6,351 nucleotides of DNA from Bacteroidota bacterium (lineage in GTDB: Bacteria; Bacteroidota; Bacteroidia; Flavobacteriales; Flavobacteriaceae), in the NCBI GenBank assembly GCA_023386255.1, contig JAEWKB010000008.1, forward strand, positions 1-6,351, read 5' to 3'. The position numbers were made by a program, and so were the translations under genes. Below are positions 1 through 6,351 of the stretch, in pieces. Below the pieces are notes generated by a model. It did no database searches. It saw nothing but the letters and a program-made list of their open reading frames with translations, and was not told where the DNA came from. Each line of letters begins with the position of its first letter. Position 1 is the stretch's first letter.

Positions 1-965
<965 letters not shown>

Positions 966-1056
966 GATGACACAGTATAAATTTAAATAGAATATTTATT
1001 TTTTAAATAAAAGCCGTAACATTTAGGAAATACAGTTACATATTTGATAAATAATG

Positions 1057-1086
1057 TTACAAAAAACTATAAAATCTATATTTTTG
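1057..1086 (+). promoter_or_regulatory. Candidate promoter of the kinase-regulator operon
   Basis: TATTTTTG at 1079-1086 is a perfect match to the -7 consensus TAnnTTTG. The -33 box is poor: TTA at 1057-1059 lies 19 bases upstream, where TTG is expected. Transcription would start near 1093, upstream of both the ATG at 1109 and the annotated kinase start at 1166. Confidence 0.45.
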
Positions 1087-1108
1087 TTTTATAACATCCC
1101 TTAGAGTT

Positions 1109-1138
1109 ATGCCACCTTACACTACAAAATATAAATAA
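1109..1138 (+). other. Possible original 5' end of the kinase gene, closed by an in-frame TAA
   Basis: ATG at 1109 begins the nine-residue peptide MPPYTTKYK, followed by TAA at 1136-1138. This frame is exactly that of the kinase (1109 and 1166 differ by 57 bases). After the TAA the frame reads IIIYTAITV straight into [10 protein letters not shown] of the kinase, which would complete its first membrane helix. A short, basic cytoplasmic tail followed by a helix is a normal start for such a protein, so the TAA may be a nonsense mutation or a sequencing error. It could also simply be chance, or an upstream leader peptide with reinitiation at 1166. Confidence 0.4.
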
Positions 1139-1165
1139 ATCATAATCTATACCGCCATAACAGTA

Positions 1166-3016
1166 ATGCTGCTGGGTGTTTATGTGCTAATTATTGATGT
1201 GTTGCTCCGTACAAAAAGCTTCACCCCACAGGAAATAGGAAATTTACCTATGGCCTATGATGCCGGCGTGAGCCTTATACTGGCCGGAATATCGCTCCTG
1301 ATCCAGCTATACCATAATTACCTGTTAAACATTGCTGCAAAAATATTGGCTGTTAGCATAGGGATAATAGGTGTACTAAACTTAATGAGAAATATACCGG
1401 GCCTGATTAATCCGGAATTTTTCACATCCCTACGACTTGAAATGGCGCCGCAAAGTGCATTCTGCTTTTCTTTGTGCGGCATTGCATTGTATTGTCTCAA
1501 AATGTATAAATTACGACACCTTGTACAATTTATATTTCATATAATCAGCCTTATAGCATCAGTAGTTATAATTGGCCATGTTTTAAAACTTCCACATTTT
1601 TACAATCTAAGCTTTTCAAAAGCAATGGCAGTATATACGGCTGTTGCTTTATTTATCTTGTCTGTGGGGGCATCGTTCTATAGCTGGAAAGTAGGTATTA
1701 CCGGCATGCTTACAGGCAGATACATTGGGAACCTTATGGCGCGGCGTGTTATGACGCGGCTGCTATTAGCATTTGTGGTATCAAGCTACCTTCTTATTTT
1801 ATGTTTCAGGTACAAGTGGCTGAGTCCGGACCTTGCTATTGCGTTGTACTCAATTATATACATGATAATTACAATTTTAGTAGTATTTGAAACAACATCT
1901 GTATTAAACCAGGTTGACCAGATTAAAGAAATTGTAAAGGAAAATTTTCGTTCTGTGGTAGAGTCAGCGCCAAATGCACTGATAATATCAGATGTTAAAG
2001 GAAATATAGCCCTGGTTAATAACCAGGCAAAAAAATTATTTGGCTATAAGGATGAAGAAATGCTGGGACAAAAGCTGGAACTTATTGTACCCGAAAGATT
2101 CAGGGCGGCCCACGCTGAAAAACAACCTAATTATTTTAAAAATCCGAAGGCAAGGAGCTTTGGCGGTGAACTTGATCTTTACGCAAAAAGGAAAAACGGG
2201 ACAGAATTTCCGATAGAAATAAATATAACCCCAATTATAACAAAGGAAGGCACTGTTGCACTGGCATCTATAATTGATATAACAGAACGGAAGCAAAATG
2301 AAGAAATAATCAAAAAACAGCTGGAAGAACTTCAGTCTAAAAATCAGGAACTTGAGCAATTTAATTATATTTCATCGCATGATTTGCAGGAACCGCTTCG
2401 AACAGTACTGAACTATGTTCAAATGCTGGAAGAAGACTACCCTGAACTTGACGAAGATATAAAAAACCATCATAATGCTATTAAAGATGCTGTTGCACGC
2501 ATGAGTATGGTTGTAAAATCTTTATTGGAATTCGGAAGGCTGGGGAAACAAAAAGCACTTGTAATAACAGATGTAAAAAAAGTAATTAATGATGTGCTGG
2601 CCGACCTAAACCGCCTAATTGAGGCTTCAGGCGCTAAAGTAGAAGTTGTGTGTGACCTTCCACACATAATGGCTTATGAAACGCAGTTAAGACAGCTTTT
2701 TCAAAACCTTATTATCAATGCAATTAAATTCAGGAAAGAAAATATAATACCGCAAATTAGTATATGTGCCGGCAGCATTAAAGGTTATTATGAATTTTCG
2801 GTAACAGATAACGGAATTGGTATTAATCCTAAACATCATGAAAAAATATTTCATATTTTTCAGCGGTTAAATAAAGATGACGAATATGAAGGCCATGGTA
2901 TAGGACTTGCCAATGTAAAAAAAATAGTGGAGATGCATGGAGGGAAAATTTGGGTGGAATCTGTACCCGGAAAAGGAAGCACATTTAAATTTACAATATT
3001 AAACTTTAAGCCATGA
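1166..3016 (+). CDS. Membrane-bound PAS sensor histidine kinase
   Basis: This is an inner-membrane sensor kinase that autophosphorylates on histidine and passes phosphate to a response regulator. The 616 residues begin with about eight hydrophobic helices (near 1-14, 33-49, 55-74, 98-113, 118-140, 154-174, 198-214 and 223-242) with no sensor domain I can name. A PAS domain follows (about 261-375), ending in the typical DITERK, then a short Glu/Gln-rich coiled coil (380-398). Next comes the dimerisation and phosphoacceptor domain with [10 protein letters not shown] (phospho-His405), and then the ATPase domain. The ATPase motifs are N box Asn514/Asn518, G1 DNGIGI (548-553), F box IFHIFQR (561-567), G2 GHGIG (576-580) and G3 GKGS (602-605). 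All catalytic motifs are present, so the enzyme should be active. ATG 1166 is the first ATG after an in-frame stop, but it leaves helix 1 short and has no ribosome-binding site, so the true start is uncertain. Its stop overlaps the next start in ATGA. The ligand is unknown. Confidence 0.93.
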   Translation: MLLGVYVLIIDVLLRTKSFTPQEIGNLPMAYDAGVSLILAGISLLIQLYHNYLLNIAAKILAVSIGIIGVLNLMRNIPGLINPEFFTSLRLEMAPQSAFCFSLCGIALYCLKMYKLRHLVQFIFHIISLIASVVIIGHVLKLPHFYNLSFSKAMAVYTAVALFILSVGASFYSWKVGITGMLTGRYIGNLMARRVMTRLLLAFVVSSYLLILCFRYKWLSPDLAIALYSIIYMIITILVVFETTSVLNQVDQIKEIVKENFRSVVESAPNALIISDVKGNIALVNNQAKKLFGYKDEEMLGQKLELIVPERFRAAHAEKQPNYFKNPKARSFGGELDLYAKRKNGTEFPIEINITPIITKEGTVALASIIDITERKQNEEIIKKQLEELQSKNQELEQFNYISSHDLQEPLRTVLNYVQMLEEDYPELDEDIKNHHNAIKDAVARMSMVVKSLLEFGRLGKQKALVITDVKKVINDVLADLNRLIEASGAKVEVVCDLPHIMAYETQLRQLFQNLIINAIKFRKENIIPQISICAGSIKGYYEFSVTDNGIGINPKHHEKIFHIFQRLNKDDEYEGHGIGLANVKKIVEMHGGKIWVESVPGKGSTFKFTILNFKP

Positions 3017-3423
3017 ACAAACAATTACACTGCATAATGCTTATTGATGACAACAAGGTTGATAATTTTTTTCATGAAAGAGTTATAAGAAAATGCAATG
3101 CAGCCAAAATTGTTATTGCCAAAGAGTCTGGGCAGGAAGCACTTTACCATCTTATTAATGGGGCCGAGCCGCAGCCGGACCTGATTTTCCTTGATATAAA
3201 CATGCCCGGAATGAACGGGTGGGAATTCCTGGAGCATTATAAACAGCTTCCTGAAGGTTTACAAAACGCCATGATAGTAGTAATGCTCACAACATCTGAA
3301 AATCCTGATGACAAGGCACGTGCTGCAACACAAGGCATGCTTGCAGACTTTAAAAGTAAACCCCTTACAAAGCAAATGCTGGAGGAGGTTATGGAGAAAT
3401 TTTATAGTGGGAAGATGATTTAA
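3013..3423 (+). CDS. Single-domain response regulator (Rcp1-like receiver)
   Basis: This is a 136-residue cytosolic receiver domain that should accept phosphate from the kinase encoded immediately upstream. The conserved residues are in place: acidic pair Asp12-Asp13 in MLIDDN, phosphoacceptor Asp61 in [11 protein letters not shown], Thr93 in VVMLTTS, and Lys116-Pro117 in KSKPL. The domain fills the whole protein, so there is no DNA-binding or enzymatic output. It resembles the Rcp1 type of receiver, which is commonly paired with PAS or phytochrome-type kinases and signals by protein contact or phosphorelay. ATG 3013 overlaps the kinase stop codon (ATGA), which implies translational coupling and a fixed stoichiometry. 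The gene ends TAA, with a TAG directly after it, and a terminator follows about 47 bases later. The downstream partner is not visible here. Confidence 0.95.
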   Translation: MNKQLHCIMLIDDNKVDNFFHERVIRKCNAAKIVIAKESGQEALYHLINGAEPQPDLIFLDINMPGMNGWEFLEHYKQLPEGLQNAMIVVMLTTSENPDDKARAATQGMLADFKSKPLTKQMLEEVMEKFYSGKMI

Positions 3424-3470
3424 TAGTTAATATTATTAAATTTCAATGCTCTGAATTTTTTAACAACAAT

Positions 3471-3494
3471 ACGCTCGCGCTTACGAGTGTTTTT
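3471..3494 (+). terminator. Rho-independent terminator of the kinase operon
   Basis: A 7-bp stem pairs 3471-3477 (ACGCTCG) with 3484-3490 (CGAGTGT), including one G-T pair. It closes a six-base loop and is followed directly by a T run (3490-3494). It lies about 47 bases after the response regulator stop. On the opposite strand it follows the GIY-YIG pseudogene, but the T run there is poor, so it is mainly a rightward terminator. Confidence 0.7.
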
Positions 3495-3502
3495 ATAGTT
3501 CT

Positions 3503-4314
3503 TTAGTTTTCATTATAACCAAATTGTCTGCTTCGTAAAACTTCTTTCCACCAACTTTCCCTGTTAATAATTATTTGGTCGTCAGTTGTAGATTTATAAA
3601 TGTCAAGAATTGAGTATTTAAAATTTGATTTTATGTGCTCGAAACTCAATTGTTTCAGTCCAAAGTTACCACCGTGTCCATTATTTACATATGCTCTCCA
3701 TCTTCCTAAAATCATATGTTCACCATAGGAACCGACATACATTTTCCCATTTGAAATATCGGTCATCAGGTAAACCCCTTTTTGGTTTTGAAGTGCTGTT
3801 TTCCAATTCTCCTTCTCAATTACTCTTCTTAATCCGTCCCAGGAAAGGTTTACTTTTTCATAACCTGGAAATAAATCGTCATCAAAAATATCAGGTAAAA
3901 TTTGTACTACATAGCAGTCGTCTATAACTGATTCAGCCTTACGAATAATTGTCTGCTTGTATTATTAAATCTTACAATTAAACGCCCAACATATTTGTCG
4001 TATTCAGGTAGGTCCCTATATTCGTAACCAACAGCATTAAATAAATTTAAATCAGAAGTTACCTGCCCAATATGAAACAGCAACCACAAATCTTCTTTCG
4101 GCTTTATCTTAACGAATCCAATCGTAACTTGTCCTGATTCGTATGATTTACGTTTGTTGTAGTTCTAATATTGTCCAGCAAGCATTGTAGAAATTTCGCC
4201 ATTTTTAAAAAGTTCTATGGGATTCCAATTTTGAGCAAACATCAAATTGAAACGGATTTTTACATTATCAAGATTGTCAAGTCTTAATATGTCATTTAAT
4301 TTAATACTGTTCAT
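3503..4314 (-). pseudogene. Broken GIY-YIG nuclease family gene (nonsense codon plus frameshift)
   Basis: Pieced together, this would encode about 270 residues beginning at ATG 4314 (MNSIKLNDIL). The N-terminal part includes FNLMFAQNWNPIELF and DLWLLFHIG. The C-terminal part is a GIY-YIG domain: GVYLMTD (the GIY strand, 3778-3770 onward), MYVGS (the YIG strand, 3742 leftward), LGRW with the catalytic-type Arg, NRESWW with the metal-binding-type Glu, and a terminal FGYNEN. Two lesions break it. The first is TAG at 4167-4165 (codon 50, after GQY), where a Trp codon is a one-base change away. The second is a frame change between about 3961 and 3945, just before RKAESVIDD, consistent with loss of one base. 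Each side of each lesion keeps sensible protein sequence, so decay looks recent, or the lesions are sequencing errors. The intact right-hand piece has only one ATG (3766), which lies after the GVY motif, so a complete domain cannot be made from it. The substrate is unknown. Confidence 0.85.
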
Positions 4315-4403
4315 TTTCTAAAATGTTTCGTTTCATGTTGCCTTATCATTGCTATAATTCACATAAAATATCTTACATCCTGAAAGATATTCCAAATCCT
4401 CTG

Positions 4404-4411
4404 CAAAGGTA
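4404..4411 (-). promoter_or_regulatory. Candidate promoter of the GIY-YIG gene
   Basis: The minus strand reads TACCTTTG followed by CA, a perfect match to the Bacteroidota -7 element TAnnTTTG with the frequent extension TTTGC. It lies about 90 bases upstream of ATG 4314, a suitable leader length. No clear -33 TTG is found at the expected distance, so strength is uncertain. Confidence 0.5.
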
Positions 4412-4478
4412 CAACCCATTCCTGATCCTTTGCTGAAGCGGCTTTTTCAATAAACGTTAAATGTACAGAAAATCGGAA

Positions 4479-4566
4479 TCTGTAAGAATAAATATATAGC
4501 TTTTTTAATAATTTTAAAATAACACATTTAAAATCAGAATATTAAACAGTAATAAAATCTTACAGA
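4479..4566. repeat. Separated 9-bp inverted repeat
   Basis: TCTGTAAGA at 4479-4487 and TCTTACAGA at 4558-4566 are exact reverse complements with about 70 AT-rich bases between them. The pair could close a long hairpin, but the arms do not extend further, and no target duplication or transposase marks it as a mobile element. Chance is possible in such AT-rich sequence. Confidence 0.35.
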
Positions 4567-4666
4567 AAAACATTACAAAAATAAATTACTAATAATCAAT
4601 GAATTACAAAAAGTGACTTCTTGTCAGCAAGTATATAAAATGCTATAGAAATTATATTAAATTTAG

Positions 4667-4674
4667 CAAAAGTA
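4667..4674 (-). promoter_or_regulatory. Orphan promoter-like element
   Basis: The minus strand reads TACTTTTG followed by C, another perfect TAnnTTTG match. It faces the gene desert, and the next coding start on this strand (4314) is about 350 bases away. It lacks a good -33 box. It may be chance, a distal promoter for the pseudogene, or the start of a small RNA. Confidence 0.25.
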
Positions 4675-4780
4675 AAAACTGTTTACCTTCGAATTTATTG
4701 AATTAATAATTAAAATAGTTCAGGATTAATTCGCGCCAAAATCTAAATTTAAGTCAGGCCACCTAAATGTAAGTACCTCT

Positions 4781-6351
4781 TTATTCAACAAGGAACAAGG
4801 CATTGCTAAACAGTAAATTACCATTCTCCCAAAACCCGCGGAATAGAGGATTATCAACCATATATATAATTTGGCCATCCCCTTTTTGCTCTACTGCAAA
4901 AGTTACGGTGTTTTCCAGGCGCTTTTTAAGGCTGCGCCCTATAAAACCGAAATTCTTGTAATTCTTAGGTACATACGCCACGTTCCATACATTCTTTAAA
5001 AGCTGGTAGCGGCTGTCGCCGGTCTTCAGGCTAAAGTACCTTTCGCCAAGCCCATAGCTAAGCGGATGGCTTTTATCAAGTACATTTTCTATAACTGCCC
5101 CGGGAACTGCCCCGCTTATAGCGCGCCGCTCTGCATTTTGATAATCAAGGAAACGTGCTTTAAGTGCCTCATCATCCTGCTGCTGCTTTTCCAGTTCCTT
5201 GTCTGCCTCAGTGGCAAACTTTGTAAGGCTGTACCCTGCCCTGTCTTCAAACATATTTAGGGCACTGCCTATTGCAATCACTTTGCCTCCGTCTTCAATA
5301 AAACTATCAATACGTTTCTTCTGCTCATCATTAAAGCTGTACCAGCCATCGGCCATAATTATAGTATTATATTCGGATAGGTTAACACGCCCAAAATTTT
5401 GCTGGTCTACAACGCTTACAGGGTAATCTGCCACCTCATCCATATAAAACCACGCCTGCCCAAAATCGGTAGCGCTTACGCCACTGCCCGAAAACAGCAG
5501 GACTTTTGGCGCTTCCAGCAATGGGTAGAACTCCCCACCCAAATCACCGCCGGTTAATGAGTAGCCGCTTTCTATAGCTTCGTAGTCGCACTTCTCCATA
5601 AGCAGGATGTTCATTGCGCCTTCAAAATCACCAAGAGCGCTATTGTCACCCTTTAAAATCACAAGGTCACCCGGATTTACCTTAATACCCCTGAAAGAAG
5701 ATGCCTTGCGGGCTGAACGTACTTTTACACCGTTTTTATGCAGTGAGGCAAGTACACGTACTGATGCCCTCCCGTTCCATGGCACATAAAAAGCATAAGC
5801 CCTTTCTGCTTCAAATTTTCCTTTATTCGTTATGGCATCTTTTACCTTAATGTTTAGCTCTTTCTTCAGCGCATAACTTTCTATGCCGTAAGCATGCGGA
5901 AGAGCCCAGGCGGTAATATCGTATGACAGGCTGTCGGTAAGCTTTTGTGCAGGCTCAAACAATACCTGTGTAAGCACCGCTTTTGGCTGCTTCGCCTGTA
6001 TTATCATGTCATTTGGCTCAAGCGTAAAGTCCTTTTCGGCATCAGCCTGATAATGATATCCTGACAGTTTTTTTGTTTCATCAGCATAAGCAAACTGTAT
6101 TTTATTACGCTTCAGCAACTGCGCCAGCTCTTCGCTCTTGCCGTTATTCTTCACAATGTAAGTCCTGTACCTCCCTTTAGGGTTCTCCCTGCTGTCTTTA
6201 AAATATTCCCTGAAGTTTTTCACCAGCCTGTCCTTCTGCCATGATGCGGTTTCTACCGCTGTAAGCACAGCTGTGCGGTGGTGGTCTATCCTGTCCTGCA
6301 ACGTGAGGGTATTGCCATTCTTCATCATTACGGCACGCCCTGCCCCTATAC
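4781..6351 (-). CDS. M14 family zinc carboxypeptidase-like protein, C-terminal part, cut by the window edge
   Basis: The frame is open to the right edge, where it reads IGAGRAV before the Met at 6328, so that Met is internal and the true start lies outside. About 522 residues are visible. I match them to the long (roughly 800-850 residue) M14 metallopeptidases of Bacteroidota, which are usually exported. Counting from that Met, residues 1-50 look like the end of the catalytic domain (LQDRIDHHRTAVLTAVETAS). Residues 50-265 contain the family's middle segments, such as YDITAWALPHAYGIE (136-150) and a GIKVNPGDLVIL patch (214-225). Residues about 273-360 look like a class I glutamine-amidotransferase-type fold (KVLLFSGSG, IIMADGWYSF, GGKVIAIG). 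The end has NPLFRGFWENGN (493-504). The zinc-binding HxxE region is not in view, so activity cannot be judged. A Gln/Asp/Glu-rich stretch (376-390) is probably a surface loop. Confidence 0.8.
   Translation of the reverse strand, partial: IGAGRAVMMKNGNTLTLQDRIDHHRTAVLTAVETASWQKDRLVKNFREYFKDSRENPKGRYRTYIVKNNGKSEELAQLLKRNKIQFAYADETKKLSGYHYQADAEKDFTLEPNDMIIQAKQPKAVLTQVLFEPAQKLTDSLSYDITAWALPHAYGIESYALKKELNIKVKDAITNKGKFEAERAYAFYVPWNGRASVRVLASLHKNGVKVRSARKASSFRGIKVNPGDLVILKGDNSALGDFEGAMNILLMEKCDYEAIESGYSLTGGDLGGEFYPLLEAPKVLLFSGSGVSATDFGQAWFYMDEVADYPVSVVDQQNFGRVNLSEYNTIIMADGWYSFNDEQKKRIDSFIEDGGKVIAIGSALNMFEDRAGYSLTKFATEADKELEKQQQDDEALKARFLDYQNAERRAISGAVPGAVIENVLDKSHPLSYGLGERYFSLKTGDSRYQLLKNVWNVAYVPKNYKNFGFIGRSLKKRLENTVTFAVEQKGDGQIIYMVDNPLFRGFWENGNLLFSNALFLVE

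Larger units (their letters stand above)
4315..4780. other. AT-rich intergenic region without a recognisable gene
   Basis: These 466 bases separate the start of the GIY-YIG pseudogene from the end of the peptidase gene, both on the minus strand. They are very AT-rich, especially 4490-4720. I see two minus-strand -7-like elements (4404-4411 and 4667-4674), a 9-bp separated inverted repeat (4479-4566), and a weak hairpin near 4610-4632. I recognise no tRNA, riboswitch or coding sequence. No convincing terminator follows the peptidase stop. Confidence 0.6.

Noticed and set aside
3625..3927. Plus-strand 100-codon open frame
   Set aside because: It is antisense to the GIY-YIG gene, whose minus-strand reading has clear family motifs. 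The plus-strand peptide shows none.
4333..4419. Minus-strand 28-codon ORF (MGCTFAEDLEYLSG...)
   Set aside because: Its first codons coincide with the strong promoter-like TACCTTTGCA, it has no recognised relatives, and its length is within chance.
4479..4566. Insertion sequence or miniature transposon bounded by the inverted repeat
   Set aside because: The arms are only 9 bp, there is no flanking target duplication and no transposase fragment, and the region is so AT-rich that such matches are expected.
5066..5789. Plus-strand open frames within the peptidase gene
   Set aside because: They are shadows of the long continuous minus-strand coding frame.

Overview
The window looks like chromosomal DNA from a member of the Bacteroidota, most likely a Flavobacterium-like organism. 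The evidence is AT-rich intergenic DNA, weak or absent Shine-Dalgarno sequences, several matches to the Bacteroidota sigma factor -7 element (TAnnTTTG), and the characteristic sequences of the DnaK and M14-peptidase proteins. No RNA gene, insertion sequence or CRISPR array was recognised.

Layout: (1) 1-859, minus strand: the first 286 residues of the chaperone DnaK, whose 3' end lies outside the window. (2) 860-1165: a divergent intergenic region with a candidate dnaK promoter, a cluster of ATGACA repeats and a candidate promoter for the rightward genes. (3) 1166-3423, plus strand: a two-gene signalling operon. It encodes an eight-helix membrane PAS histidine kinase and, overlapping it by 4 bases, a stand-alone receiver-domain response regulator, and it ends in a hairpin terminator at 3471-3494. 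(4) 3503-4314, minus strand: a GIY-YIG nuclease family gene broken by an in-frame TAG and by a frameshift. (5) 4315-4780: an AT-rich gene desert with two promoter-like elements facing left and a separated inverted repeat. (6) 4781-6351, minus strand: the C-terminal ~522 residues of a large M14-type zinc carboxypeptidase family protein, whose catalytic N-terminal part lies beyond the right edge.

How the parts relate: only the kinase and regulator form an evident functional unit, a phosphorelay in which membrane or cytosolic sensing drives phosphotransfer to a receiver that has no output domain of its own. DnaK, the nuclease pseudogene and the peptidase look like unrelated neighbours. The most unusual points are a likely upstream start for the kinase interrupted by a TAA codon (1109-1165), and the double lesion in the GIY-YIG gene. 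I did not see convincing evidence of a wholly new system.
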